From Candidatus Thalassolituus haligoni (lineage in GTDB: Bacteria > Pseudomonadota > Gammaproteobacteria > Pseudomonadales > Oceanobacteraceae): a stretch of DNA of 64,000 bases. The notes beneath the pieces are model-generated. The model was given only the letters and a program-made list of their open reading frames with translations. It had not been told where the DNA came from and did not search any database. The first letter of the stretch is position 1; each line of letters starts with the position of its first letter. This document shows positions 9,184 to 19,264 of this stretch, piece by piece. Location: NCBI RefSeq assembly GCF_041222825.1, contig NZ_CP139482.1, positions 3,725,501 through 3,789,500 on the forward strand, written 5' to 3'. The position numbers were made by a program, and so were the translations under genes.

Positions 9184-9470
9184 TTATCCACAAAAACTGT
9201 GGATAGTCTGCAACATTATTTTCATAAAACCCATTCTACCTGAAACACAAAATACCAATATTCATTGGTTATATCGTAATCAGGCTTATTCCATAATCTT
9301 TAAAAGCTACCAGAAACATCTGAAAAACAACCATTAACCTATTGTTTTTATTATACTTTATATGATCAAAGCAGTGATATAACCGTTCTATCTAACACGG
9401 CTAACATCGGCTTATTTTCTACCAAAAAACGTGCCATCTTTTAAAACTTATACACAACATCTGTGGATAA
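9184..9470. other. AT-rich region with two inverted pairs of DnaA boxes
   Basis: TTATCCACA (9184-9192) faces TGTGGATAG (9198-9206, one mismatch) across 5 bp. TTATACACA (9448-9456) faces TGTGGATAA (9462-9470) across 5 bp. Three of the four boxes match TTATNCACA perfectly. The 240 bp between the pairs is very AT-rich. This is origin-like or DnaA-titration-like structure in the long gap before nifF. There is no dnaA, dnaN, gidA or rpmH in the window, so a true oriC is unproven. Confidence 0.6.
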
Positions 9471-9552
9471 CCACTGATTAACTTGAGGATCAGAGCCTTA
9501 TAACTCTGTATATCTGATGCCAATATTGACCGTTACTCGTCTGGTGGGCATT

Positions 9553-9568
9553 TGTAAGAAAAGCAACA
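9553..9568 (+). promoter_or_regulatory. NifA upstream activator site 1 of nifF
   Basis: TGT-AAGAAAAGCA-ACA matches the NifA consensus TGT-N10-ACA exactly and lies about 100 bp upstream of the -24/-12 promoter of nifF. Confidence 0.75.
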
Positions 9569-9595
9569 AAGCCGGGAAGATTCACTCGCTGAGCC

Positions 9596-9611
9596 TGTAG
9601 CATTCCCAACA
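9596..9611 (+). promoter_or_regulatory. NifA upstream activator site 2 of nifF
   Basis: TGT-AGCATTCCCA-ACA is a second exact TGT-N10-ACA match, 43 bp (about four helical turns) after site 1, so the two would face the same side of the DNA. Confidence 0.75.
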
Positions 9612-9669
9612 ACCACTTAGACCCAATAAAAAACTCTTATAAATTCAGCTACTTACAGCACCAACAAAT

Positions 9670-9684
9670 TGGCACAACGCCTGC
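9670..9684 (+). promoter_or_regulatory. Sigma-54 (-24/-12) promoter of nifF
   Basis: TGGCAC-AACGC-CTGC matches the sigma-54 consensus TGGCAC-N5-TTGC with one mismatch; the invariant GG and GC are present with correct spacing. It is about 90 bp upstream of the nifF ATG. Confidence 0.85.
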
Positions 9685-9724
9685 AAAAACCTCGTTATTA
9701 GCGACAGCCGTTTTGTACATCTGA

Positions 9725-10315
<591 letters not shown>

Positions 10316-10660
10316 GTTTGCTTTCCTTCCTCGAAGCCTTGCATGGTCAGTAATCCCCACTGGCCGTGCCTTTTTACATTCCCTTTATCCCCTCACGATT
10401 CTATTCCCTGCCTACCCCCTGCTGCTCTCTGCTTCCCCTCGGCAACCGCATTGCTGGTTTCTCCTGTGGCCAAGTTCCCATGACCGAGTTGATCTGAGTT
10501 GCTATTTTGTAGTTACTTTTTGTAGTTACTATTACAGAAATAAGAGGCTGCCTTGAAGGAGACGGGGCTTGTCGCTAGAGGGCTACCGGTACGGCTGGGG
10601 ATAACGCCCCATCCGTACCAGTGCATACAGACTGAAAATAACGGGAAGCGGAACTGCTGC
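10316..10660. other. Convergent intergenic region with a long hairpin
   Basis: There is no gene between the nifF and clpX stop codons. At 10588-10619 a hairpin of GGTACGG and GGGG paired with CCCC and CCGTACC (interrupted by CT/AT) could stop transcription from both sides, although no T-tract adjoins it. A short direct repeat of TTGTAGTTACT lies near 10507-10531. Confidence 0.5.
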
Positions 10661-12034
10661 TCAGGATAACGCTTGCCCACTACGGGATGCTGATGGCTCA
10701 GCCAACTCTTCGGCTTCAGCGGGTACGACCGGCGTTGGCAACGGCTCTTGCAGTACTTCACCATCACCAAACTCTTCCCGCACGCTCAGTTGCGCCGCCT
10801 CTTCCTCACCCGAGATCTGTACAGTACAGGATTTCAGATTGGCGCGGGATGGCAGATCAAACATGGTTGAAAGCAGCATGGATTCCATCATCCCTCTCAA
10901 GCCCCTGGCACCCGTGCCACGCTTGACCGCTTCCTTGGCGATAAAGGTCAGAGAATCATCGGTAAATTCCAGACCGACATTCTGGAATGCAAACAGCTGA
11001 CGGTATTGTTTGGTCAGGGCATTTCTTGGTTCCGTGAGGATGCGTTTCAGGCTGTCTACGTCCAGATCCTGCAGGAAAGTAATCACAGGAAAACGACCGA
11101 TAAACTCAGGGATCAGCCCAAACTGCAGCAGATCATCTGGCTGCAACGCCGCCAGTAACTGTTCATTACTGATGGCGGTGGCGGTATTGATGGGCGCGCT
11201 GAAGCCGATACCGGATTTGGGGGGTTGCAAGCGCTTGCTGATCAATTCAGCCAGTCCAGGGAAGGCTCCGCCGACGATAAACAGAATATTCTGGGTGTTC
11301 AGTACCACTTCCTCCCCACCTTCCCGGCGGCCGGATTTAGAAATACGTACTTCGCTGCCTTCGACCATTTTCAGTAGCGCCTGCTGCACTCCTTCACCAG
11401 ACACATCGCGAGCGCTGGCACCACCGCCGCCACGACGGGCAATCTTGTCGATCTCATCAATATAGACAATGCCCCACTGGGCCTGTTGAACATCACCTTC
11501 TGCCGCTTCCAGTAAACGCTTGAGCAAGCTGTCAACGTCTTCCCCCACGTAGCCAGCCTGGGTCAGAGTGGTTGCATCGCCAATGACAAAGGGCACGCCA
11601 ATGATCCGCGCCAGAGTTTTTACCAGCAGGGTTTTACCCGTACCGGACGGCCCTGCCAGCAGGATATTGGACTTTTCCAACTCCACCATGTCGTTGCCGC
11701 CATTGAGCGGAATCCTGGATTCGGATTGACCATCCTGGAATTTCAACCGCAGGTAATGGTTGTAGACCGCCACTGACAGCGTCTTTTTGGCCTCATCCTG
11801 GCCAATGATGTATTCATCAAGAAAATCCTTGATCGCCAGCGGCGTTTTTAATTCTGGCTCGGACGGGTTGTTGGTACGCCGTCCCCAGCTACTGACGACC
11901 TGGTAGGCCAGCTTCACGCATTGCTCGCAAATATGGCCATAGTTACCGGCAATCAGAGGAATCTGGGGGGATTTCTCAATCCCGCAGAATGAGCATGTGG
12001 GTTGGGCGGAGCTGGAACTTGGGCTGTCTGCCAT
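10661..12034 (-). CDS. clpX: ClpX-like AAA+ unfoldase of the nif cluster
   Basis: This 457-residue ClpX-type ATPase unfolds substrates for ClpP. It has the N-terminal zinc finger (C14, C17, C36, C39), Walker A GPSGTGKT at 128-135, pore loop GYVGED at 160-165, Walker B IDEID at 191-195 and the ClpP-contact IGF loop at 275-277. All are intact, so it should work with ClpP. It has an Ala/Glu/Pro-rich tail not usual in housekeeping ClpX. It follows nifM as in Azotobacter vinelandii, where a second clpX ends the nif operon. It is probably a nif-dedicated paralogue; the housekeeping clpX would be elsewhere. Confidence 0.92.
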   Translation of the reverse strand: MADSPSSSSAQPTCSFCGIEKSPQIPLIAGNYGHICEQCVKLAYQVVSSWGRRTNNPSEPELKTPLAIKDFLDEYIIGQDEAKKTLSVAVYNHYLRLKFQDGQSESRIPLNGGNDMVELEKSNILLAGPSGTGKTLLVKTLARIIGVPFVIGDATTLTQAGYVGEDVDSLLKRLLEAAEGDVQQAQWGIVYIDEIDKIARRGGGGASARDVSGEGVQQALLKMVEGSEVRISKSGRREGGEEVVLNTQNILFIVGGAFPGLAELISKRLQPPKSGIGFSAPINTATAISNEQLLAALQPDDLLQFGLIPEFIGRFPVITFLQDLDVDSLKRILTEPRNALTKQYRQLFAFQNVGLEFTDDSLTFIAKEAVKRGTGARGLRGMMESMLLSTMFDLPSRANLKSCTVQISGEEEAAQLSVREEFGDGEVLQEPLPTPVVPAEAEELAEPSASRSGQALS

Positions 12035-12092
12035 GGTGACCTCCTGGATCAGTGCGCCGCGCCGACAATGCCCGGAGCGGCAGGTAATCGAC

Positions 12093-12962
12093 TCAGACGC
12101 TGGCGGCGCGCTGTTTCAGCCAGAGTTTCTGGGTACGCTTGTTCTGGCGCTGCTGCAATTCTTCTTGCAGACGAGGCAGTACCTCATCCAGCGGCATCAG
12201 CGTGGCGGGATGTATCTTTTCACACCACAACAGGTGCCAGCCCAGTTCGCTTTCAATCGGTCCCCGCAGCTCATCTTCCGCCATCGAAAACAAGGCGCTG
12301 TCGAGTTCAGGAAACAAGGTTCCTGTCCGGATTTCTCCCAGCAAACCGCCATTCAGGCTGGTAGGGCACTCGGAATGTTTTAAGGCTTGCTCGGCAAAAC
12401 GCTTGGGAGAACGTTGCACTCGGCGGGTAATATCTTGCAAACGCTGATAAGCAGCACCGCGTTCGTTCTCGGCAAAACCGTCATTCACCGTGATCAGAAT
12501 ATGCCGGGCGGTGCGGGTCTCGGGTTTTTCGAAGCGTTCAGGATGCAGGTAATAAAACAGCGTTGCTTCGGTATCATCAACGTGTACACCACGGCTGCCC
12601 ACCAGTTCCATCACGGCCTCGACGGTGAGTTCGCGCAATAGCCCGTCACGTAAATCGGCCGTTGCCAAACCGTTCTGTTCCAGCGCTTCTTCAAACTGGG
12701 CATCGGATTCATAACGTTGACGAATCTGATCCAGCGCTGCCTCAAGTTGTGAGGCAGGGACACTCACCTGCGCTGCTTCCGGGCTGGTCAGTACCAGCTG
12801 TTCCAACGCCATTTCGTTGCTGGCAATACGTTGTAACTGCTGGGTCTGAACCTGAGTCAGTTGATGTGGCGAGCAGCCAAACTGCTCACCCGCAATACGC
12901 AGTTCACGATAGCCGTTTAGCGTTACGCCATCGTTTTGGGGAGATCGGGCCAGTGCACTCAT
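12093..12962 (-). CDS. nifM: NifM, peptidyl-prolyl isomerase for Fe-protein maturation
   Basis: NifM is needed for folding and activity of the nitrogenase Fe protein NifH. This 289-residue protein has a SurA-like helical N-terminal half and a parvulin PPIase domain from about residue 150: TARHILITVNDG, then RFAEQALKHSECPTS, GGLLGEI, LDSALFSM and ESELGWHLLWCEKI. No signal peptide is seen, as expected for a cytosolic NifM. The start overlaps the nifZ stop (ATGA). Confidence 0.93.
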   Translation of the reverse strand: MSALARSPQNDGVTLNGYRELRIAGEQFGCSPHQLTQVQTQQLQRIASNEMALEQLVLTSPEAAQVSVPASQLEAALDQIRQRYESDAQFEEALEQNGLATADLRDGLLRELTVEAVMELVGSRGVHVDDTEATLFYYLHPERFEKPETRTARHILITVNDGFAENERGAAYQRLQDITRRVQRSPKRFAEQALKHSECPTSLNGGLLGEIRTGTLFPELDSALFSMAEDELRGPIESELGWHLLWCEKIHPATLMPLDEVLPRLQEELQQRQNKRTQKLWLKQRAASV

Positions 12963-13444
12963 GCTCCACCTCCAGCCTGTTGTGGGTCGGCAGTATCTGC
13001 ACTCCGCTCCTGCTCGGGCGCTTCAAGTGCCTCTTCCGGCACCCGAAAAGTACGACTATGAAAGCGGGCGTGATAAAACAGCGCGCCCTCTTCACGAATC
13101 ACCTTTTCTACCTCACCCAGATCACCAGGCTGCACGATGGTCTCTCCCTGACTTGACATCGATACGGTGGAAATAACGGCATCACGAAATTCAAAGCGAT
13201 TACTGATCCAGGGTGCGGCGGCCGCGATCAGTTCTTCCTCACGACAGCCGACGGTCGTGCCGGTGTCCAGAAAGTGCACCCGATAAATCAGCTGATCTTG
13301 CAAGTAAGTGCCAACGTCATAAACACAACCGATGGCACCTCGTTGGATCAACATCTCCCCGACCTCCTTGCCGGGGTAGGTTCCATCGTTACGGACGTTG
13401 CGAATCAGCCTTACTTCATCGCCATATTCATAGGCAGGTTTCAC
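12959..13444 (-). CDS. nifZ: NifZ, nitrogenase P-cluster maturation protein
   Basis: NifZ helps the second P-cluster form in the MoFe protein. At 161 residues it has the conserved N-terminus YEYGDEVRLIRNVRNDGTYPG and the GAIGCVYDVGTYLQDQLIYRVHF block. The C-terminal half repeats the pattern in a weaker form. It starts with GTG, supported by GGAGG five bases upstream. It is cotranslated with nifM and preceded by nifW. Confidence 0.95.
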   Translation of the reverse strand: MKPAYEYGDEVRLIRNVRNDGTYPGKEVGEMLIQRGAIGCVYDVGTYLQDQLIYRVHFLDTGTTVGCREEELIAAAAPWISNRFEFRDAVISTVSMSSQGETIVQPGDLGEVEKVIREEGALFYHARFHSRTFRVPEEALEAPEQERSADTADPQQAGGGA

Positions 13445-13465
13445 AGGCCCCTCCTTCTGCTTGGA

Positions 13466-13804
13466 TTACAGCAGGCTGTCCAATGGTACAAAGCCGGTTT
13501 GCGGTTCATGCATGCGGAATACCTTGAACACTTTTTCCGTCAGCGCATCGGACTCAACAAAATCCGAATAGGCGCGCTCAAGTAACGTCCGGTAGACAGA
13601 GCGTAACGCCTCGTCGTTACCCAGGTGCGTTGCCATCGAGTCTTCACTCTGACTCAGATAATCGTGATAACGCTGCATGATGTGCAGCCGGTTCACATGC
13701 ACTACGGTTGAATCAAAAGGTACGCCGAAGTACTCCAGAAAATCCTCGGCCGACACCAACTCATCCAATGCGTCATCCAGGCTCAGTTCGTCTTGCAGTT
13801 CCAT
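13466..13804 (-). CDS. nifW: NifW, nitrogenase stabilising protein
   Basis: NifW associates with the MoFe protein and protects or stabilises it. The 112-residue protein has the family signature DELVSAEDFLEYFGVPFD, then VHVNRLHIMQRYHDYL and LLERAYSDFVESDALTEKVFKVF. Full length. It is 21 bp from nifZ. Confidence 0.95.
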   Translation of the reverse strand: MELQDELSLDDALDELVSAEDFLEYFGVPFDSTVVHVNRLHIMQRYHDYLSQSEDSMATHLGNDEALRSVYRTLLERAYSDFVESDALTEKVFKVFRMHEPQTGFVPLDSLL

Positions 13805-13903
13805 AGCGTTACCCCTCTGTTAGGTAGCTCTCATCATCAATCAGCATGGATTGAACGCTCCTGTCCTGACGGATCAGGAATGTCCAACGGTTATCACAGC
13901 GAG

Positions 13904-14452
13904 TCAGTCGCTTGCTGCGTGTTCTTCTGTCTCTGTTGTCGCTGCTGAGGTGTTATTCACCACCACAGCCGGGCCGATGGATTGCAACAGTGAGCGTGCG
14001 CCCAGCCGGTCGCTGGTATCAAACTCCACCACCTTGTTCAACATCCGCACACCTTCCGCCATATCACCCAGACGCAGCGTCAGGTAAGCCGCTCCTTTCA
14101 GTGCCAACAGGTAAAAGCGTACCCGTGTAAAGGACTCCAGCACGCCATTCGCCAGGTGGGTAAAAGTCAGCTTTTCCCAGTGATCCGGAAAACCGATTCC
14201 TGGAGCAATGCCTGCCATGACTTTGTAGGCGACTTCAATCGCTTCCGGCAGTCGGTGTTGGTAGTAATAAAACCGGTACAGTCCTACCAACACGGTCATA
14301 TGACCAGGTGCCAAAGCGTAAGCTTGTTGCAAATATTCTTCCGCATCACCGTCGCCATAAGCCTGTGCTGCGCGGTTCATCAGCTCTTCAACGTCCGCAC
14401 TCAGCGGCTCGTCGAAGTACATCCCCTGACCTTTGAAATCCTGCAAATCCAT
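13904..14452 (-). CDS. TPR-like protein in the nif operon, function unknown
   Basis: This 182-residue soluble protein is all helical by pattern, with two to three degenerate TPR-like helix pairs (about residues 22-52, 55-80 and 110-145; for example AYGDGDAEEYLQQAYALAPGH, then AYLTLRLGDMAEGVRMLNKV). No signal peptide or membrane segment is seen. It sits between cysE and nifW, 5 bp after cysE, in an operon otherwise made of known nif genes. It could be a chaperone or docking factor for NifW/NifZ or the MoFe protein; that is inference from place and fold only. Confidence 0.8.
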   Translation of the reverse strand: MDLQDFKGQGMYFDEPLSADVEELMNRAAQAYGDGDAEEYLQQAYALAPGHMTVLVGLYRFYYYQHRLPEAIEVAYKVMAGIAPGIGFPDHWEKLTFTHLANGVLESFTRVRFYLLALKGAAYLTLRLGDMAEGVRMLNKVVEFDTSDRLGARSLLQSIGPAVVVNNTSAATTETEEHAASD

Positions 14453-14457
14453 CCTGT

Positions 14458-15249
14458 TTACCTCACGCTTCCCAACGACTGCCGCACCTTGACGACCTGG
14501 CCTCCGGGACAGTCCTGTTCACAAATCTGGTTATCCGTTTCGCACTGGCTGTAGCGCTCACTGGCGTCGCGACTGTCGAGGCGCGACTCCAGCAGATCAA
14601 TCCGGCTCAGCAGACAACTGATGGCCTTGCCAACAGGATCAGGAATCAGGTGATGGTCAAGATCAATACCATAAGGGTTGAGTAACCCGGCTTCGCGTAA
14701 TTTGACGATTTTTCCTGGAATGCCCACCACCGTGCAGCGATCAGGAACATCTTCCACCACCACTGAGTTAGCACCCACCCGACTGCCATTACCGACGGTA
14801 ATATTGCCGAGAATCTTGGCGCCTGCACCAACCATGACGCCATCACCCAGCGTTGGATGACGCTTGCCCTTGTTCCAGCTGGTGCCGCCAAGGGTAACGC
14901 CGTGGTAGAGGGTGACGTCATCGCCAACGACGGCGGTTTCACCGATAACAACACCAGCACCGTGGTCAATAAAAAAACGTGCCCCGATCGTGGCTCCAGG
15001 ATGAATATCAACGTTGCTGACCAGTCGGGCAAAAAACGACAACCAACGGGCACCATAGCGCCAGCCTCGCAGCCACAGCCGGTGAGAAATACGGTGAAGA
15101 ATCAGAGCGTGAACACCGGGATAGGTGGTCAACACTTCAAAAGTGGTACGGGCTGCCGGGTCACGCTCAAAAACGCTGGCGATATCTTCACGCCACTGTG
15201 ACCATAACGATTGTGATGTGGTTAGCTGGCTATCGGATGCAACTGACAT
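14458..15249 (-). CDS. cysE: Serine O-acetyltransferase of the nif cluster
   Basis: CysE acetylates serine for cysteine synthesis and so supplies sulfur for NifS. The 263-residue protein has the helical N-terminal part ([21 protein letters not shown]) and the left-handed beta-helix hexapeptide repeats ([54 protein letters not shown]). The catalytic His of DHG is present. It overlaps nifV by 28 bp. A nif-linked cysE copy is known from Azotobacter. Confidence 0.94.
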   Translation of the reverse strand: MSVASDSQLTTSQSLWSQWREDIASVFERDPAARTTFEVLTTYPGVHALILHRISHRLWLRGWRYGARWLSFFARLVSNVDIHPGATIGARFFIDHGAGVVIGETAVVGDDVTLYHGVTLGGTSWNKGKRHPTLGDGVMVGAGAKILGNITVGNGSRVGANSVVVEDVPDRCTVVGIPGKIVKLREAGLLNPYGIDLDHHLIPDPVGKAISCLLSRIDLLESRLDSRDASERYSQCETDNQICEQDCPGGQVVKVRQSLGSVR

Positions 15250-16427
15250 ACATTGACCTCCTCTGTCTGGCCGCTGGCCGGACGGCTGTGACTCATTACC
15301 GGTTCCAGTGCGAGATACAATTCCATCAGCTGACTGGCCGATGGTACCTGTTTGGAGCGTGTCACCAGAATCCGCAGCTGCTGCAACAGCAGTGGCACCT
15401 GCCAGCTCAGCAACTCAATCCCAATGTCCTGATAAGCCCGGATCAATCCATGTTTGCCAGAGTGTTTACCCAGCACCATCTGATGCTGACGACCCAGTTC
15501 TAGTGGATCGAGTCCCTGATAATTCAAGGGATCCTTGATCAGACCATCAACGTGAATACCAGCCTCATGGGTAAACACCCCGGCCCCCACGATGCTTTTA
15601 TTCCAGCTGACGCTGCGACCGGATGCCTGCGCCACCAGAGCTGACAATCCTGGCATCAACAGGGTGTTCACACCGCTGTCGATCTGATGCAAGTGTTTCA
15701 AGGCCAGCACACATTCTTCCAACGGAGCATTTCCCGCCCGCTCACCCAGACCATTCACCGTGGTGTTGATATGGGTTGCACCACCCATCACTGCGGCCAG
15801 GGTATTGGCCGTTGCCAGGCCATAGTCGTCGTGGGCGTGCATTTCCAGCTCCAGATCTGTACGGCTGCGCAGGGTACGCATGGTCTCCAGTACAGAAAAT
15901 GGCTGCATGATCCCGACGGTATCGGCAAAGCGCAGACGTTGAGCCCCGGCCCGCGTGGCAATATCAGCCAGCCGGGCAATAAAATTGGCATCGGCCCGTG
16001 AAGCATCCTCACAGCCGAGACAGACTGCAAAACCTTCGTCTCTGGCTTTGGCCACCAGGCGCTCTACCTGTCCCTCCACCCAGCGACGATCCCGGCCCAG
16101 TTTGTGGGTAATCTGCTGATCCGATACCGGAATCGACAAATCCACCATATCCACATCCAGGCCACGAACAGCTTCCAGATCCTGATCAAACAAGCGACAC
16201 CAGGCTAACAGCCGTGAGGGAAGTCGAAGCTCGGCAATGGCTTGCATCACCTCCCGCTCTTCATCCCCCATAGCAGGAATCCCGATTTCCAGTTCCTGTA
16301 CCCCCATCGCCGCCAGATGACTGGCAATCGCCAGCTTTTCATCAGCTGTAAAGGCAACCCCGGCGCTCTGCTCGCCATCACGCAGGGTGGTGTCATCTAT
16401 TACAATGGCTGGAGGTGCTGTGGTCAT
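15222..16427 (-). CDS. nifV: Homocitrate synthase NifV
   Basis: NifV condenses acetyl-CoA and 2-oxoglutarate to homocitrate, the organic ligand of FeMo-cofactor. The 401-residue protein has the DRE-TIM motif [15 protein letters not shown] at the start, the metal-binding [12 protein letters not shown], and [14 protein letters not shown], followed by [13 protein letters not shown]. It is in the usual nifUSV order, directly after nifS. Confidence 0.96.
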   Translation of the reverse strand: MTTAPPAIVIDDTTLRDGEQSAGVAFTADEKLAIASHLAAMGVQELEIGIPAMGDEEREVMQAIAELRLPSRLLAWCRLFDQDLEAVRGLDVDMVDLSIPVSDQQITHKLGRDRRWVEGQVERLVAKARDEGFAVCLGCEDASRADANFIARLADIATRAGAQRLRFADTVGIMQPFSVLETMRTLRSRTDLELEMHAHDDYGLATANTLAAVMGGATHINTTVNGLGERAGNAPLEECVLALKHLHQIDSGVNTLLMPGLSALVAQASGRSVSWNKSIVGAGVFTHEAGIHVDGLIKDPLNYQGLDPLELGRQHQMVLGKHSGKHGLIRAYQDIGIELLSWQVPLLLQQLRILVTRSKQVPSASQLMELYLALEPVMSHSRPASGQTEEVNVCQLHPIAS

Positions 16428-16453
16428 GGTGTCGCTCCCGCTATCAACTTGAC

Positions 16454-17662
16454 TCAGGCATAAACAGGCGCAAATGCCTGCTCAGGATTTTCCACCGGAC
16501 CGTTATCACTCCAATAAGGAGACAATTTGCGTAACTTGGCCACAATGGGAGGCACTGCTTCGATCACCCGTTCGATTTCTTCCGGTGTGTTGTAACGACT
16601 GAGCGAAAAACGCACCGTGCCGTGGGCGGCGGTATAAGGAATGCCCATCGCCTTCATCACATGAGAAGGCTCCAGCGAACCAGAGGTACAGGCGGAACCA
16701 GACGACGCGGCAATACCGGCCTTATTCATCAGCAACAGGATGGCTTCCCCTTCGATGTACTCGAAGGCAATGTTCAACGTGTTGGGCAGGCGATTGGTTG
16801 GATCACCAGTGACGAAGGAGTGCGGGACAACTGCCAGAATACCTTCCTGCAAGCGGTCACGCAGTTTCGCGACCTCAGTGTTTTCATATTCCATGTGCTC
16901 CATCGCCAACTCACAGGCCTTACCCAGGCCCACGATGCCAACGGTGTTTTCCGTACCGGCACGACGACCGCGTTCCTGATGGCCACCACGTAACAAGGGA
17001 CGGAATCGCACTCCGCGACGCAGGTACAACACACCAACACCTTTGGGGGCGTGTAACTTGTGCCCGGACAGCGATAGCATGTGAATGCAGGTGTCTTGCA
17101 GGTTCATCGGGATCTTGCCAACCGCTTGCACAGCATCGGTATGAAACAGCACCCCGGCGTCATCCGCCATTTGCGCCATTTCCAGTACCGGGAAGATAGT
17201 GCCGGTTTCATTGTTGGCCCACATCACTGAAACAATCGCCACCTGGTCACTCAGCAGCTTTTTGTATTCATCCAGATCCAGCCGGCCTTTGTCATCGACT
17301 GCCAGTTTGTGCACGGTGTACCCTTCCGTTGCCAGGTAATCACACAGATTCAGTACCGCTGGATGCTCCACCACCGTGGTGATGATTTCCTTGCGTTCTG
17401 GCTGAGCTTTTAATGCCGACAGAATGGCAGTGGAATCCGACTCAGAGCCGCAAGAGGTGAAAATGATTTCAGAATCGTGCTCGGCACCGAGTATGTTCTG
17501 AACACTTTTACGGGCCGCTTTGATCGCGAATCCAACCTTGTTACCAAAGCTGTGCATGGATGACGGGTTGCCAAACTGCTCGCTGAAATACGGCATCACA
17601 GCGTCCACCACTTCCTGATCGCACATGGTGGTAGCGTTATTGTCGAGGTAAATATCAGCCAT
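16454..17662 (-). CDS. nifS: Nif cysteine desulfurase NifS
   Basis: NifS is a PLP enzyme that takes sulfur from cysteine and passes it to NifU. The 402-residue protein has the N-terminus [20 protein letters not shown], the PLP-lysine motif [12 protein letters not shown] near residue 200 and the catalytic cysteine loop [10 protein letters not shown] near residue 325. All the motifs expected for NifS are there. Two bases separate it from nifU. Confidence 0.97.
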   Translation of the reverse strand: MADIYLDNNATTMCDQEVVDAVMPYFSEQFGNPSSMHSFGNKVGFAIKAARKSVQNILGAEHDSEIIFTSCGSESDSTAILSALKAQPERKEIITTVVEHPAVLNLCDYLATEGYTVHKLAVDDKGRLDLDEYKKLLSDQVAIVSVMWANNETGTIFPVLEMAQMADDAGVLFHTDAVQAVGKIPMNLQDTCIHMLSLSGHKLHAPKGVGVLYLRRGVRFRPLLRGGHQERGRRAGTENTVGIVGLGKACELAMEHMEYENTEVAKLRDRLQEGILAVVPHSFVTGDPTNRLPNTLNIAFEYIEGEAILLLMNKAGIAASSGSACTSGSLEPSHVMKAMGIPYTAAHGTVRFSLSRYNTPEEIERVIEAVPPIVAKLRKLSPYWSDNGPVENPEQAFAPVYA

Positions 17663-17664
17663 GA

Positions 17665-18582
17665 TCAGACTCCTGCAATTTCAACGGGACGTTCGGTGTG
17701 AGGGATCACTTTGACAAACTCACCCAGTTCTTCGATCAGCTTTTGCTGTACGCCGCCCAGCGTCATGGCAGCCATCTGACAACCGGAGCAGGCTCCTACC
17801 AGCTTGACGTAGATATTCCGGCCTTCCACATCCAGCAACTCCACATCACCACCGTCCGCCTGTAAGGCTGGACGCAGACCTTCCAGCACCTGCTGAATTT
17901 TCAGGATGCGCTGCACGGTGCTTAATTTGCCGGGCTGTTCTGGAGCGGCTTTTGGCGCCAGGTTAACGATGCCTTCTTTTTTACCGATCGCGCCGGGAGT
18001 AAAGCTTTCACCACGGGCAGCCAATTCTTCCGAAAGAATGTTCTCAATGCCTTCGTGGCAAGAAGAACAACCACCACCGGCCTTGGTGTAGTTGGTAACT
18101 TCTTCCACCGTACTGAGATTGTTGGCCTTGATGGTGTCGCGAATCATCACGTCATCAATGGCGAAGCACTTGCATACCAGCGCGCCTTCCTCGTGATCAT
18201 CGGCCCACACTTCTCCGCGATAATTGGCCACCGCTGCTTGCAAGGCTTCGCGGCCCATGACTGAGCAGTGCATTTTTTCTGGCGGCAAGCCGTCGAGAAA
18301 GTCAGCGATATCCTGGTTGCTGATTTCCAGCGCCTGATCCAGAGTCTTGCCTTTTACCATCTCGGTCAGTGCCGAAGATGATGCGATGGCAGAACCACAA
18401 CCAAAGGTCTGGAAGCCAGCTTCCAGAATGATCTCGGTCTCTGGTTCGACTTTCAGGGTCAGACGCAAGGCGTCGCCACAACTGATGGAACCCACGTCGC
18501 CAACGGCGTTCGCCTCGGCGACCGAACCGGCGTTTTTGGGGTTGTAGAAATGTTCTTTAACGGTTTCAGAGTAATCCCACAT
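17665..18582 (-). CDS. nifU: FeS scaffold NifU
   Basis: NifU builds FeS clusters for nitrogenase. This 305-residue protein has all three modules. The IscU-like domain has C35, C62 and C106. The central [2Fe-2S] BFD-like domain has C137, C139, C172 and C175. The C-terminal Nfu domain has CSGC at 265-268. The first seven cysteine positions coincide with those described for Azotobacter NifU. It lies between iscA(nif) and nifS. Confidence 0.97.
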   Translation of the reverse strand: MWDYSETVKEHFYNPKNAGSVAEANAVGDVGSISCGDALRLTLKVEPETEIILEAGFQTFGCGSAIASSSALTEMVKGKTLDQALEISNQDIADFLDGLPPEKMHCSVMGREALQAAVANYRGEVWADDHEEGALVCKCFAIDDVMIRDTIKANNLSTVEEVTNYTKAGGGCSSCHEGIENILSEELAARGESFTPGAIGKKEGIVNLAPKAAPEQPGKLSTVQRILKIQQVLEGLRPALQADGGDVELLDVEGRNIYVKLVGACSGCQMAAMTLGGVQQKLIEELGEFVKVIPHTERPVEIAGV

Positions 18583-18649
18583 AATTCTGCTCCTGGTATC
18601 GATGCCTGATTGCGGCTGGTCTGGATCGGATATGGATCAGCGGCTGAAA

Positions 18650-18973
18650 TCAGGCGCTGAATGATTTGCCGCAACCACAACTGTTGGATGCATTCGGGTT
18701 TTCAAACTTAAAGCCACTGCCTTCAAAGCCATCAATAAAATCCACCGTAACGCCGTCCAGCAGCGCTGCGCTGTTTTCGTCTACCAGCACAGTAAGGCCG
18801 GAAAAATCCAGTACCTCATCGCCCTGGGTCACACTCTCTTCCAGTTTCATGCCATATTGAAAGCCAGAACAGCCGCCACCTTCGACCTTGATGCGAAGTC
18901 CCGCCATCGGGGCCTCAGTGGACTGCATAAAACGGCGAACTGCGGAAATTGCGCTATCGGTCATCGTGATCAT
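18650..18973 (-). CDS. Nif-specific A-type FeS carrier (IscA-like)
   Basis: This 107-residue A-type carrier has the three conserved cysteines: C35 in GGGCSGFQY and C99/C101 in SCGCG. It would receive or deliver FeS clusters beside NifU. It is the first gene of the nifUSV operon, with AGGAGG nine bases before the ATG and a sigma-54 promoter about 80 bp upstream, matching the iscA(nif) position in Azotobacter. Confidence 0.93.
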   Translation of the reverse strand: MITMTDSAISAVRRFMQSTEAPMAGLRIKVEGGGCSGFQYGMKLEESVTQGDEVLDFSGLTVLVDENSAALLDGVTVDFIDGFEGSGFKFENPNASNSCGCGKSFSA

Positions 18974-19050
18974 GAGATGTTGCCTCCTGTGGCTGCGGCC
19001 GCTCCCAGCGAAGACTGGAGCTGGGCGATAAGGGTTGCCTGAAGAGAAAG

Positions 19051-19066
19051 TGCAATCGATATGCCA
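19051..19066 (-). promoter_or_regulatory. Sigma-54 promoter of the iscA(nif)-nifUSV operon
   Basis: On the minus strand TGGCAT-ATCGA-TTGCA fits the -24/-12 consensus with one mismatch, 78 bp upstream of the iscA(nif) ATG. Confidence 0.85.
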
Positions 19067-19159
19067 CGCAAATTACACATAAAAAACATTTAAAATTCAT
19101 ATAGTTAAAGACAATGTCGGGATTGAAATGATGTAGCGAACACCACGTATGCAAGGCTT

Positions 19160-19175
19160 TGTCGCAGTTACGACA
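19160..19175 (-). promoter_or_regulatory. NifA upstream activator site of the iscA(nif) operon
   Basis: TGT-CGCAGTTACG-ACA is an exact TGT-N10-ACA match about 95 bp upstream of the -24/-12 element. Confidence 0.75.
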
Positions 19176-19264
19176 AGACCTTATGTTGGGTTTGCACTGC
19201 ACCACAGTACCCAGTACCTGAACTCTGTATCCGCCATGCCAAGACCCTCGCCAGAGACTCTGTC

